From: an uncultured Rickettsiales bacterium
GTDB lineage: Bacteria; Pseudomonadota; Alphaproteobacteria; Micavibrionales; GCA-2720935
Assembly: GCA_950054255.1 (NCBI GenBank)
Contig: CATLOR010000002.1
Location: 421,736-485,735 of the forward strand
DNA: 64,000 nucleotides
Reading direction: 5' to 3'
Part shown: one piece after another, positions 35,345 to 44,841 of the stretch
How positions within the stretch are numbered: the stretch's first letter is position 1
Layout of the letters: each line of letters starts with the position of its first letter
Position numbers and translations under genes: made by a program
Notes under the pieces: model-generated
Databases searched by the model: none
What the model saw: the letters and a program-made list of their open reading frames with translations, nothing else
What the model was told of the DNA's origin: nothing

Positions 35345-36820
35345 ATGAGCCTTTTTTCTCGCCATATAAAAAAAAGTTTTAATCAAAGAGCGCGTGATTT
35401 TATTTGGCCACGTATCGGCTGGAAACGTGTTTTAACTTATTATAAGAAAAGATTATTTAGAATTTCAGATACGCCTCATGCCATTGCAGCGGGCCTTGCT
35501 AGTGGGATTGCTGTGTCATTCACCCCTTTTATTGGTTTTCATTTACTCTTTGCCGCTGGCCTAAGCATCCTAACTAGAGGAAATGTTATTGCCAGCGTGA
35601 TTGGTACATTAATTGGAAATCCTGCAACATTCCCCTTCATATGGCTTGGAACTTATTATTTAGGCGGTACCCTTTTAGGACTTGAAACACATGCCAGCCA
35701 CTTAAGCGGCGGCGTTTCATATGAATTCCTAAAAGAAAATTTCTTTAATATTTTTATTCCTATGTCCCTAGCTGGCATTTTAGTTGGTGCTATTGCTTGG
35801 TTTACAAGTTATTCCTTATTTGAAAAAGCCATTGAGAAATACCAACACCATAAGCAAAGGCGTATGCTTGCTAAAAGAAAATTATTCAAAACACTCAAAA
35901 GCAAACTAGAACGCCGCAAGCGTCTTAAGAATATAAAAACGGCTCAAATAGCTGAAAACTTATATCTAGAAAAAGTTACAGAGGATAAATACCCCCTTAT
36001 TGAAGAAACGGCTTATACTCATATATACGATATTGGAGAAGAATTTCTTTTGAAACTCTCCAAAAGACATGGGGCAGATCTCGGAGATGGTGATGACAAA
36101 GCAGAACAAGAGCGCCTTATCTTTCACCTATTAGAAGAGCAGGCAAAAATTCTTCCCTTTGATGTGCCTGTCCTCATTAAATCAGGAACAATTCCTGAAA
36201 ACCATGCACTATATCAAGCTGGGTTCACATTATGGACGATTATTTCAAAAGTTCATGGCCGCACTATATCCTTAAGCGAATTTAGAAAATTGGCTGGCGC
36301 TGAACAAAAAAATATCGCAGATACTATAGGAACAGGGCTATATAAATTTCACAAAACGTTAAAGAAATTCTCAAAAGAATCTACTTATATCAGTCAACCC
36401 TTCTTTGATCTCTATGCTCATTTCTATACCCAACCTTATTTTAAAGAACAAATTGATTATCTAACTAAGCTCTATGATAAACATATAAAATCATCAGAAC
36501 ACCTTATTCATGGCAATTTCTCATTAAAAAATCTCTTTTTTAACGAGTCCTACATGCTTTACGGTGTTTCTGACTTTTATGAAACACAGTTATCTTATAC
36601 AGAAAAGGATATATACCGCATCATTTGTGACATTCCTGAAGAGAAAGATCATATCATTCAAAGCTATGAAATTATCTCACATGAGAAAGTGTCGCCTTTT
36701 AAACTTCAATTTGCAAAATGTGAAGATATCTTATATAAGATCGCTAAAAATCCTACCGAGGATAAAACGATTTTAGCAAAAGAAATCGCCTTACTCGAAA
36801 AGCTGGAGAGTGCTCTATGA
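35345..36820 (+). CDS. DUF2062 domain fused to an APH-like pseudokinase domain
   Basis: A 491-residue fusion. Residues 20-165 are a DUF2062 membrane domain (SDTPHAIAAGLASGIAVSFT, GNPATFPFIW). After a basic linker (about 165-200), residues 205-485 have the layout of an aminoglycoside-phosphotransferase/choline-kinase fold: a possible N-lobe lysine (K237 in EFLLKLS), a VPVLIK strand, and HGNFSLKN at 389-396. Active kinases have HGD....N and a later IDF. Here the catalytic Asp is Asn391, and the metal-binding site reads SDF (D410). A DUF2062 protein between rel and acpS is common in alphaproteobacteria, but I know it without the kinase part. It overlaps acpS by 4 bases. Confidence 0.7.
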   Translation: MSLFSRHIKKSFNQRARDFIWPRIGWKRVLTYYKKRLFRISDTPHAIAAGLASGIAVSFTPFIGFHLLFAAGLSILTRGNVIASVIGTLIGNPATFPFIWLGTYYLGGTLLGLETHASHLSGGVSYEFLKENFFNIFIPMSLAGILVGAIAWFTSYSLFEKAIEKYQHHKQRRMLAKRKLFKTLKSKLERRKRLKNIKTAQIAENLYLEKVTEDKYPLIEETAYTHIYDIGEEFLLKLSKRHGADLGDGDDKAEQERLIFHLLEEQAKILPFDVPVLIKSGTIPENHALYQAGFTLWTIISKVHGRTISLSEFRKLAGAEQKNIADTIGTGLYKFHKTLKKFSKESTYISQPFFDLYAHFYTQPYFKEQIDYLTKLYDKHIKSSEHLIHGNFSLKNLFFNESYMLYGVSDFYETQLSYTEKDIYRIICDIPEEKDHIIQSYEIISHEKVSPFKLQFAKCEDILYKIAKNPTEDKTILAKEIALLEKLESAL

Positions 36821-37233
36821 TCGTTGGTATAGGAACAGATCTCGCGCTAATAGAACGTTTTTCAGAAAATTTAGAAAAACTAGGTTCTCGATTAGTTGAT
36901 AAACATTTCTCACCTCATGAACAAACCATTTTTCACAGCTTAGATAACAGCAAAAAAGCATCTTATGTTGCCAAACGGTTTGCCGCAAAAGAAGCTGTTG
37001 CGAAAGCCTTAAAAACAGGGATACAAAATGATGTTTATTTAAAAGACATCGAAATACGCAATAACGACTTGGGCGCACCATATGTTGAATTATATAATGG
37101 TGCTTTAAAACAGCTTGCAAAATCATGCCCTAAGGGCTATCAAGGTAATGTGCATATATCAATAAGCGATGATGGAGATTATGCACAAGCCTTCGCTCTT
37201 ATCGAAGCCATTAAGGATGATACACACACATGA
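36817..37233 (+). CDS. acpS: Holo-[acyl-carrier-protein] synthase
   Basis: Transfers phosphopantetheine from CoA to acyl carrier protein. The 138-residue protein has the Mg-binding motif GIGTDLALIERF and the second motif RFAAKEAVAKALKTG. It overlaps the upstream gene and lepB by 4 bases each (ATGA), so translation is coupled through the operon. The pdxJ gene that often precedes acpS in alphaproteobacteria is absent here. Confidence 0.96.
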   Translation: MIVGIGTDLALIERFSENLEKLGSRLVDKHFSPHEQTIFHSLDNSKKASYVAKRFAAKEAVAKALKTGIQNDVYLKDIEIRNNDLGAPYVELYNGALKQLAKSCPKGYQGNVHISISDDGDYAQAFALIEAIKDDTHT

Positions 37234-38063
37234 CACAAAGAAAAGACCTGTATAAACAATCTTGGTATAAAAAGCTTTACCCTGAAGATGCAAAGCGCAT
37301 GGAGGAAGAAGCACAGAAAAAACTAAACCCTGATGACCAAGAGAGCATATGGGAGATGATCAAAACAGCGATCTTAGCTGTCTTGCTAGCTTTAATTATC
37401 AGAACTTTTGTGGCTGAGCCTTTTAATATTCCTTCCGGCTCAATGGTCCCTACACTACTTGTCGGAGATTACTTATTTGTTTCTAAATATTCATATGGAT
37501 ATAGCAAATATGCTTTTCCACTAGATCTAGCCACCTTTGATGGACGTATCATGGCAGATACACCTAAGCGTGGTGATGTAGCTGTTTTTCGTCAACCAAA
37601 ACAACCAAGTATTGATTATATTAAACGCATTGTCGGTCTTCCAGGTGACACTATTTCGGTTAAAGACGGTATTTTATACATCAATGATACAGCCGTCATT
37701 CGTAAAAAAATGAGCATTGAGCATTTAGAAGACAGTTTTGGGCGCTTATCAAATTACCAACGCTACAAAGAAATATTACCGAATGGATATGCTCATCCAA
37801 TCGTTGAGAAATCTGATGAAGAGCTATATGACAATACGCAAACCTATATTGTCCCAGAAGGACATTTCTTTGCCATGGGTGACAACCGTGATAATTCACA
37901 AGATAGTCGAGCGATGGCCGCTGTTGGTTTTGTTCCAATGGATAATTTAGTTGGGAAAGCACAATTTATTTTCTTTTCAACAGATGGAACAGCCCGCTTC
38001 ACCCATTTTTGGGAATGGCCAGGCGCTATTCGTTGGAATAGACTATTTAATAAAATTCATTAA
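37230..38063 (+). CDS. lepB: Signal peptidase I
   Basis: Inner-membrane serine protease that removes signal peptides from exported proteins. The 277-residue protein has a membrane anchor at about residues 45-64 and a Ser-Lys dyad: S71 in IPSGSMVPTL and K132 in YIKRIVGLPGD. The box GDNRDNSQDSR is also intact. It sits between acpS and rnc, as is usual for the class. Confidence 0.97.
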   Translation: MTQRKDLYKQSWYKKLYPEDAKRMEEEAQKKLNPDDQESIWEMIKTAILAVLLALIIRTFVAEPFNIPSGSMVPTLLVGDYLFVSKYSYGYSKYAFPLDLATFDGRIMADTPKRGDVAVFRQPKQPSIDYIKRIVGLPGDTISVKDGILYINDTAVIRKKMSIEHLEDSFGRLSNYQRYKEILPNGYAHPIVEKSDEELYDNTQTYIVPEGHFFAMGDNRDNSQDSRAMAAVGFVPMDNLVGKAQFIFFSTDGTARFTHFWEWPGAIRWNRLFNKIH

Positions 38064-38083
38064 CTCCTGTTTAGACCCCTATT

Positions 38084-38764
38084 ATGAACAAGGCATTAGA
38101 AACAGAACTTGATTACAGCTTTAAAGATAAGACTCTTTTAGAAATAGCACTGACACATGCAAGTGCCTCTGATCCTCACTCTCAGAATTATGAGCGTTTG
38201 GAATTTCTTGGTGATCGTGTTTTAGGGCTTGCTATAGCGGATGCCCTCTATCAAAAATTCTTTCATGAAGCAGAGGGGGACCTTGCCAAAAGACACGCAG
38301 CACTTGTGCAAAAAAAGGCTCTTTTTAAAATTGCTCAAAAACTTAAACTTGGGAATTATTTATCACTTTCTGATAATGAAGCTGAAACAGGTGGTCGTAA
38401 AAAAGAAACCATCCTAGCAGATGTTGTGGAAAGTATTTTCGGAGCTATTTATATCGATGGTGGCTATGCCCCTGCACAAAAAGTTATCATAACGTTATTT
38501 GATACATTGATAGAGACCCAAGAAGCCCCGCCGCAAGACCCTAAAACAAAATTACAAGAACATATTCAAGCGGTTAACCAAAGTTTACCCACTTATGTTT
38601 TGAAAAGCCAATCAGGGCCTAGTCATTCTCCGACATTTGTAATAGAAGTGCATGCACATGATTTCCCTATTTTTTCCGCATCTGCACATTCAAAACGAGC
38701 GGCTGAGAAAAAAGCGGCTCAATTGCTTCTCGATTTCATAGAACAACAGAAAGATTTGAAATGA
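38084..38764 (+). CDS. rnc: Ribonuclease III
   Basis: Double-strand-specific endoribonuclease for rRNA processing and RNA decay. The 226-residue protein has the catalytic signature ERLEFLGDRVLG, the second acidic site in ADVVESIFGAIYID and a C-terminal double-stranded-RNA-binding domain (KTKLQEHIQAVNQS onward). It overlaps era by 4 bases. No Shine-Dalgarno precedes the ATG, 20 bases after lepB. Confidence 0.97.
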   Translation: MNKALETELDYSFKDKTLLEIALTHASASDPHSQNYERLEFLGDRVLGLAIADALYQKFFHEAEGDLAKRHAALVQKKALFKIAQKLKLGNYLSLSDNEAETGGRKKETILADVVESIFGAIYIDGGYAPAQKVIITLFDTLIETQEAPPQDPKTKLQEHIQAVNQSLPTYVLKSQSGPSHSPTFVIEVHAHDFPIFSASAHSKRAAEKKAAQLLLDFIEQQKDLK

Positions 38765-39669
38765 CACAAACGAAAGCTGGATTTATTGCTTTAGTCGGCG
38801 CCCCTAATGCGGGTAAATCAACTCTTATGAACCAAATATTAGGAACAAAAATATCTATCGTTAGCCGTAAAGCGCAAACGACAAGATGCCGAATTGCTGG
38901 TATTTATACAGATGATACACATCAGATCGTGTTTATTGATACACCTGGGTTATTTCGTCCCAAAAAACATTTTGAAAAAGCGATGGTCGCGAGTATATGG
39001 TCTGGGATCGATGATGCCGATTTGGTTCTTATTTTATATGATGTAACACGAAAAGGAATTGATGATGAAACACGTAACATTATCAATGACCTTAAATCCA
39101 ATAACAAAAAAGCCTTTCTTGTATTAAACAAAATCGATCTTATTAAGAAAGAAAAATTACTTGAGATGGCACAGACTTTTTCTCAATTAGGCGATTTTGA
39201 ACATATCTTTATGGTTTCTGCGCTCAATAATAGCGGAGTTGATGATATCACAAAAACACTCACTCAAAACCTGCCCGTATGTGAATGGTTTTATCCAGAA
39301 GATCAATTGACAACAATTCCTGGAAAACTCTTTGCCGCAGAAATAACACGCGAAAAAATATTTAATAATATTCACGACGAAATCCCCTATTCCTTAACGG
39401 TTGAAACAGATTCATATGAAGATTTCAAAGATGGTAGCTTAAAAATAGATCAAACAATTTACATCCAACGTCAGGCTCATAAAAAGATTATAATCGGCAA
39501 AGGAGGGAGTACGATTAAAAAAATTGGTGAAACCTCAAGAAAAGAGCTCGAGTCTATTTTAGAACGTAAAATACATTTAAAACTTTTCGTTAAGACACAA
39601 GAAAATTGGCAAAAAGATCAAGAGCATTATCAAAATCTTGGACTAGATTATAAATTACCGGAAAATTAG
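38761..39669 (+). CDS. era: GTPase Era
   Basis: Ribosome-assembly GTPase that binds 16S rRNA. The 302-residue protein has G1 GAPNAGKST, G3 DTPGL, G4 NKIDL and a C-terminal KH domain with IIGKGGSTIKKIGETSRKEL. It is last gene of the rel-to-era series. recO, which often follows era, is absent, and a GGDEF gene takes its place. Confidence 0.97.
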   Translation: MTQTKAGFIALVGAPNAGKSTLMNQILGTKISIVSRKAQTTRCRIAGIYTDDTHQIVFIDTPGLFRPKKHFEKAMVASIWSGIDDADLVLILYDVTRKGIDDETRNIINDLKSNNKKAFLVLNKIDLIKKEKLLEMAQTFSQLGDFEHIFMVSALNNSGVDDITKTLTQNLPVCEWFYPEDQLTTIPGKLFAAEITREKIFNNIHDEIPYSLTVETDSYEDFKDGSLKIDQTIYIQRQAHKKIIIGKGGSTIKKIGETSRKELESILERKIHLKLFVKTQENWQKDQEHYQNLGLDYKLPEN

Positions 39670-39706
39670 TTGAAAATTAAGAATTTGCAGGTTAAAAATA
39701 ATAACG

Positions 39707-40768
39707 ATGATGAATTATGATATCAGCACTGAAAAAGACTTAGAAGCAAGCTCAAAAACAAATGAGAAGCTTGATGAACTAGGTTTGACAAAAACACCTG
39801 TTAATTATGAGGTATGGTATGCTTATTATGCTGAAGTCATGCCTGAACTAAATCATATCATCGACCAATTTGTTGAGCGCAAACAAAGAATAACAAACAA
39901 TACATGCGCTGAGCTCTATCAGGAATACATTCACAAAGGCGAGAAAGAACAAGCCCTACTTGAAGAAACTGGCGATCAAATTCAAGAATCTTTGCAATTC
40001 ATGCAAAAAGTTATTGCCGATGCGAAAGACAGTGCCGTTGATTTTGGCGGATCATTAAAAGATGTTAGCTCGGACCTAAGCAAAGCCGATAGCATTGAGG
40101 CCATTACAAAAGTTGTTAAAAACATTGTCAATGAAACAAAAGCAATGCTAGAGAAAAACGCCGCTTTGGAAGAGCGTCTAGAACAATCCTCAGAACAAGT
40201 TGAAGAATTAAAGTCACGCCTTGACCTGATTAGAAAAGAATCCTTGACAGATGGATTAACAGGTGTGGCAAACCGCAAATCTTTTGATGAAAAATTAAAA
40301 GTTGAATTAGATATCGCAAATCAAGAACATGCCAAAGTTTGCTTATTGATGATTGATATTGATTATTTTAAATCTTTTAATGATAATTACGGACACCAAG
40401 TTGGTGACCAAGTTTTAAAGCTGGTTGCAACAACACTTGTAAACGGCGTTAAAGGACGTGATATTACTGCGCGCTATGGTGGTGAAGAATTTTCAATTAT
40501 TTTACCAGAAACCCCTCTCACTGCTGCAAAGCGTGTTGCAGATGGTTTAAGAGAACGCATTGCAAATAAAGAAATTGTAAATAGAGCAACAGGTCTACAT
40601 TTAGGCCAAATCACAATTTCTGTTGGTGTGGCTGAATATCAACATGGTGAAGAAGCAGATAATCTCATAAAGCGTGCTGATGAAGCTTTATATAAGGCAA
40701 AAGAACTTGGCCGTAACCGTGTTGAAATTGCTGCAAATCCATATATTAATTTGCACCAAAATGTTTAA
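39707..40768 (+). CDS. GGDEF-domain diguanylate cyclase
   Basis: A 353-residue cytoplasmic protein. Residues 1-165 form a helical sensor-like region with a long coiled coil (about 145-180). Residues 180-345 are a GGDEF domain with DGLTGVANRKSF and an intact active site GGEEF (258-262), so it should make cyclic di-GMP. The inhibitory I-site, normally RxxD five residues before GGEEF, reads KGRD, so product feedback may be weak. No transmembrane span or known sensor domain is visible. TTGAAA (39670) and a TAAAAA-like -10 suggest an own promoter close to the ATG, but the match is weak. Confidence 0.93.
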   Translation: MMNYDISTEKDLEASSKTNEKLDELGLTKTPVNYEVWYAYYAEVMPELNHIIDQFVERKQRITNNTCAELYQEYIHKGEKEQALLEETGDQIQESLQFMQKVIADAKDSAVDFGGSLKDVSSDLSKADSIEAITKVVKNIVNETKAMLEKNAALEERLEQSSEQVEELKSRLDLIRKESLTDGLTGVANRKSFDEKLKVELDIANQEHAKVCLLMIDIDYFKSFNDNYGHQVGDQVLKLVATTLVNGVKGRDITARYGGEEFSIILPETPLTAAKRVADGLRERIANKEIVNRATGLHLGQITISVGVAEYQHGEEADNLIKRADEALYKAKELGRNRVEIAANPYINLHQNV

Positions 40769-40787
40769 CTAGATTAGTGACCCCAAA

Positions 40788-43052
40788 ATGGATTTTTTTG
40801 ATGAAATAGAGACACCAAGTGCCTCTTCTTCTGGCGATAATAAAGATTATTTATCTTCCTTAAATGACAAGCAAAGCCAAGCTGTTGAGAAAACAGATGG
40901 CCCTCTTCTCATACTTGCTGGTGCAGGTACAGGGAAAACACGCGTTTTGACCACACGATTATCCCATATCCTCACAAAAAATTTGGCTTACCCTTCTCAA
41001 ATTTTAGCTGTAACATTTACAAACAGAGCTGCTGTTGAAATGAGAGAACGTGTTTCTGAACTATTAGGAGGCGCCCCCATTGAAGGATGGTGGCTTGGAA
41101 CATTTCACGCACTCGCCGCGCGTATGCTAAGACGGCATGCTGAAATTATTGGATTAAGTAGTAACTTTACAATCTTAGACCCAGATGATCAGGTGCGCCT
41201 TATAAAGCAGCTCCTAGAGTCTTTTCCAATTGATACAAAAGAAAACCCTCCTCGTTTCTTACTTAGCATTATTGAGCGCTGGAAAGATCGAGGACTTACA
41301 CCAGACAAAGTCCCAACCCATGAAGACCCTCATCACTTAGGAGGTCATATAATCCCTTTATATAAAGCCTATCAAAAGCGTTTAATTGAGCTTAATGCGT
41401 GTGACTTTGGGGATCTTCTATTACATATGATAACAATTTTTCAAAACCCTGCTCATAAGCACATTTTGGACAGCTATCATCAAAAATTTAAATATCTACT
41501 CGTCGATGAATATCAAGATACAAACGTTGCTCAATATCTATGGCTTCGCTTACTCGCTATGGGGTCTAACAACATTTGTTGCGTTGGTGATGATGATCAA
41601 TCAATTTATGGCTGGCGCGGTGCAGAAGTTGGTAATATTTTAAAATTCGAAAAAGATTTCCCAGGGGCAACAGTCATTCGGCTAGAGCAAAATTATCGAT
41701 CTACAGGGCATATTCTAAAAGCAGCCTCATCGATCATAGCAAACAACCAAACCCGTCATGGAAAAACACTCTGGACAGAAGATGAGCTCGGCGAACTTGT
41801 TCATGTCAAAAGCCTTTGGGACGGAGAACAGGAAGCACGCTGGATCGCGGATGAAATTGAAGCATTAACTCAAATTCGCAAAGTATCCCCAAATGAAATC
41901 GCTGTTCTCGTACGTGCCTCATCTCAAATGCGCGAATTTGAAGAACAATTCATTCAAAAATCTTTACCTTACCGTGTTATTGGAGGTCCTCGCTTCTATG
42001 AAAGATTAGAGATCAGGGATGCGCTTGCTTATTTTCGAGTTTTGCTTTCACCAGCCGATGATCTTGCTTTTGAACGTATTATCAATAAACCAAAAAGAGG
42101 TGTTGGCCCAAAAGCTCTCTCTGATCTCTATGAGAATTCTAAAAAAATGGGTCTACCGCTTGCCTCAACGGTTGATGCGCTTGTCCAGACTGATGCACTA
42201 AAACCTAAACTTAAATCAGCTCTCTTACAACTCTCTAACCAATTTTCTGATTGGCGAGAAAAATTAAATGAAATCCCCCACACAGAATTAGCACAACTCA
42301 TCCTTGATGAATCTGGTTACATTTCTATGTGGAAAGACGATAAATCAATTGAGGCAACAGGGCGCATTGAAAACTTAAAAGAGCTTGTCAATGCAATGGC
42401 TGAATTTGAATCACTCCCTTCTTTTATAGAGCATGTAAGTTTAGTCATGGACACCCAAAGCGATGAAAATCAAGATATGGTTTCGTTGATGACGCTCCAT
42501 GCTGCAAAAGGATTAGAATTTGACTATGTTTTCTTACCTGGTTGGGAAGAAGGTATATTCCCTAATCAACGTTCTCTTGATGAATCAGGACTATCCGCAC
42601 TTGAAGAAGAACGCCGCCTTGCCTATGTTGGGCTTACACGTGCAAAAAAGAAAGCACATGTTTCTTTTGCCTCAAATCGTCGCTTATATGGTAGTCGTGT
42701 AGATAGTCTACCCTCACGTTTTGTTTCTGAACTCCCTGAAGATAATATCGATCATGGGTCTATGATGCGTGTCTATAGCCAACAAAATCGTTTTGGCAAT
42801 GATGCAAATAATTACACAGGAAATCGAACCCCTTATGACAGAACGCCAACACGTGTTCACCCATCCATTGAAAAAAGAGCTTCTTCACAAATCAGTTCAC
42901 AAAACCCTGATTTTTATGCCGGAAAACGTGTTATGCATGAAAAATTTGGTGAAGGAACAATTTTATCTGTTGAAAGCAACAAGCTCGATATCCACTTTCA
43001 AAAAGCCGGACGTAAAAAAATTCTCTCTGATTTTGTAAAACCTATTGATTAA
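40788..43052 (+). CDS. uvrD: UvrD/PcrA-type DNA helicase
   Basis: Superfamily 1A 3'-5' helicase of excision and mismatch repair. The 754-residue protein has Walker A GAGTGKT (about 46-52), DEYQDTN, GDDDQSIYGWRGA, VSLMTLHAAKGLEF and LTRAKKKAH. The C-terminus has a small Tudor-like domain (GKRVMHEKFGEGTILSVE) as in PcrA/UvrD, which binds RNA polymerase. PcrA and UvrD names cannot be separated here. Its stop abuts the stop of the convergent RNase J-like gene. Confidence 0.96.
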   Translation: MDFFDEIETPSASSSGDNKDYLSSLNDKQSQAVEKTDGPLLILAGAGTGKTRVLTTRLSHILTKNLAYPSQILAVTFTNRAAVEMRERVSELLGGAPIEGWWLGTFHALAARMLRRHAEIIGLSSNFTILDPDDQVRLIKQLLESFPIDTKENPPRFLLSIIERWKDRGLTPDKVPTHEDPHHLGGHIIPLYKAYQKRLIELNACDFGDLLLHMITIFQNPAHKHILDSYHQKFKYLLVDEYQDTNVAQYLWLRLLAMGSNNICCVGDDDQSIYGWRGAEVGNILKFEKDFPGATVIRLEQNYRSTGHILKAASSIIANNQTRHGKTLWTEDELGELVHVKSLWDGEQEARWIADEIEALTQIRKVSPNEIAVLVRASSQMREFEEQFIQKSLPYRVIGGPRFYERLEIRDALAYFRVLLSPADDLAFERIINKPKRGVGPKALSDLYENSKKMGLPLASTVDALVQTDALKPKLKSALLQLSNQFSDWREKLNEIPHTELAQLILDESGYISMWKDDKSIEATGRIENLKELVNAMAEFESLPSFIEHVSLVMDTQSDENQDMVSLMTLHAAKGLEFDYVFLPGWEEGIFPNQRSLDESGLSALEEERRLAYVGLTRAKKKAHVSFASNRRLYGSRVDSLPSRFVSELPEDNIDHGSMMRVYSQQNRFGNDANNYTGNRTPYDRTPTRVHPSIEKRASSQISSQNPDFYAGKRVMHEKFGEGTILSVESNKLDIHFQKAGRKKILSDFVKPID

Positions 43053-44552
43053 TTACAATTTCAAAGGGTTTTTAGCTCTTAAGCCAAACAACGATTTTCT
43101 AGATTTTTTCTGACCATATCGGCTATATTTCACACCTATCCAATAGGGGAGCAAATGGAATATTCTTTTCCCTGTTGCAGGACTAACTTCTACCATTTCA
43201 CCGTTACTAATACATTCAATTGTCGTGTTCTTATGATCTAAATCAGCGGCCTTATTAAACACCTCTTGGAGCATAAAATCCATTGCATAAGCGGGTGCCA
43301 CAAGCTTAGGCTTTGTCAAATCAATTACTTTTTTAATATCAGACCATGGCGCATGACCATGAGCTGCAAGTAGACACTCATCCGACAAATAAACATCTAT
43401 TCCTTGTTGTTTTAGTTTATCAAAAGCTGGAGAAAATAGTTTTTGTTTCCCTTGTAATATGGCTCGAGATAAATAAATCACGTCGCCGTTTTCTAAATTA
43501 ATATATGGTCTTTCATCCCCATTTAAATGAGCTGCCAATAGAGATTTTTCATCTCGTAAATTTCCATCTGTTAAGACTAATGTTTCTTTCTTTTTTAAAT
43601 GAACGACTTCAGGATCTGTGTCCTTATAAATTTTTATAGGGCATCCCGCCTTTTCAGATAGAAACGCTTCAAAACTCCCATAACAAGCTTCAAAAGCTTC
43701 AATATTGTCATACATATACTGACTAGCGATAACAACCTTCCGCCCTTTTTGTGCCGCAGCAATCATACACATTGCTGTTAATTCTAAATAACCTCCATAC
43801 ACGCCCATGACAACACGTTGATCTGGATGTTTTTTCATTAATGAATCAATATATGTTTTCATTGCGCGATCATTAATAAAGAAATTATTTTCTTGGCGTG
43901 CCTTGACACTATCTATGACAAGGACATCGACGGCGCCTTCATTTCCTAATCGTTTTAAATATTCTAAATCTGTTTTAGGCCCCAGCGTTACCGTTTGATC
44001 AATCTTAAAATCACCTAAATGCAACGCCCTATGACCATCGATTTCAATAGAATAGCCAACACATCCCACTGTCGAGTGACTAACACTAAAAGCCTCAATT
44101 GTCCAATTTCCGTGTTTAATCGGCTTATTTAAGTCTGCTACAATTTTTTGATACTGACCTTGAAAACCGTGTTGTTTGATATATTTATCAAGCATTTCAA
44201 ATGTCATGGCGGGTGCAATTATAGGAGGCACTTTACGCCCCCTTATAAGCAAGTCAACAATACCTTTTAAGTGATCGTCATGATAATGCGTCAACAAGAT
44301 TGCTTTGAAAGCAGGATCTTTACCACTCTCTTTTCTTGGAAAAAATTTATCTAAATCAGGAACAACATAATCAAAATCATTCGCTCCATATACAGGGATA
44401 TTTCCAAAATCTAATAAAATGCTTTCATCAAATAACTCTCTACCATCTCCATCAATATCAACAAGAGAAAAGATATTCGCGTTCCCCCCCAAAGCTAGAA
44501 AGTCGTTATTTCCAGCGACAGGCAACCAACAGAGAGATTTTTTAGAAGTCAT
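43053..44552 (-). CDS. Divergent RNase J-like metallo-beta-lactamase protein
   Basis: A 499-residue beta-lactamase/beta-CASP protein. The metal motif THYHDDH (H89, H91, D93, H94), the SHSTVG block and LHLGDFKID are kept. Several RNase J hallmarks are changed: the GRSM block reads ASQYM, the TGSQGE block is TDGNLRDE, and the final metal region PVHGE appears as PAYAMD without the histidine. HGHAPWSDI replaces SGHA. It may be a paralogue with another substrate. The start at 44552 is chosen because AGAGG precedes it. An in-frame start at 44615 lacks this. Confidence 0.8.
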   Translation of the reverse strand: MTSKKSLCWLPVAGNNDFLALGGNANIFSLVDIDGDGRELFDESILLDFGNIPVYGANDFDYVVPDLDKFFPRKESGKDPAFKAILLTHYHDDHLKGIVDLLIRGRKVPPIIAPAMTFEMLDKYIKQHGFQGQYQKIVADLNKPIKHGNWTIEAFSVSHSTVGCVGYSIEIDGHRALHLGDFKIDQTVTLGPKTDLEYLKRLGNEGAVDVLVIDSVKARQENNFFINDRAMKTYIDSLMKKHPDQRVVMGVYGGYLELTAMCMIAAAQKGRKVVIASQYMYDNIEAFEACYGSFEAFLSEKAGCPIKIYKDTDPEVVHLKKKETLVLTDGNLRDEKSLLAAHLNGDERPYINLENGDVIYLSRAILQGKQKLFSPAFDKLKQQGIDVYLSDECLLAAHGHAPWSDIKKVIDLTKPKLVAPAYAMDFMLQEVFNKAADLDHKNTTIECISNGEMVEVSPATGKRIFHLLPYWIGVKYSRYGQKKSRKSLFGLRAKNPLKL

Positions 44553-44632
44553 TTGGCCTCTTTTTTTATTATTATATTTAACGCCCTTATAGCAGACATA
44601 GATATGTCTGACCACCCTTTATTATCATAGAA

Positions 44633-44827
44633 TTACATAAAAAGCGTTGCGATATAAGCCCCTAAAAAAGCAATTGCCCAATTTAATAGACCATAATGAA
44701 TTTTGATCTTTTTGTTATTGAGAATTTCTTCTTTAGGCATGTCTTTTAACAAAACAAAAATAAGGCCTTGCCCAGCAACTAAGCCTATAAAAAAACCGGC
44801 AATCATCGCAATATAAAATGTCATCAT
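44633..44827 (-). CDS. Small two-span membrane protein
   Basis: A 64-residue protein with two hydrophobic segments (about residues 5-27 and 45-63) joined by a charged loop (KDMPKEEILNNKKIK). No family recognised. Two adjacent ATG codons open the frame, with AAGAGAG about ten bases upstream. It sits 14 bases after rimI and before the RNase J-like gene, all in one direction. Confidence 0.55.
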   Translation of the reverse strand: MMTFYIAMIAGFFIGLVAGQGLIFVLLKDMPKEEILNNKKIKIHYGLLNWAIAFLGAYIATLFM

Positions 44828-44841
44828 GAAATAAGCTCTCT

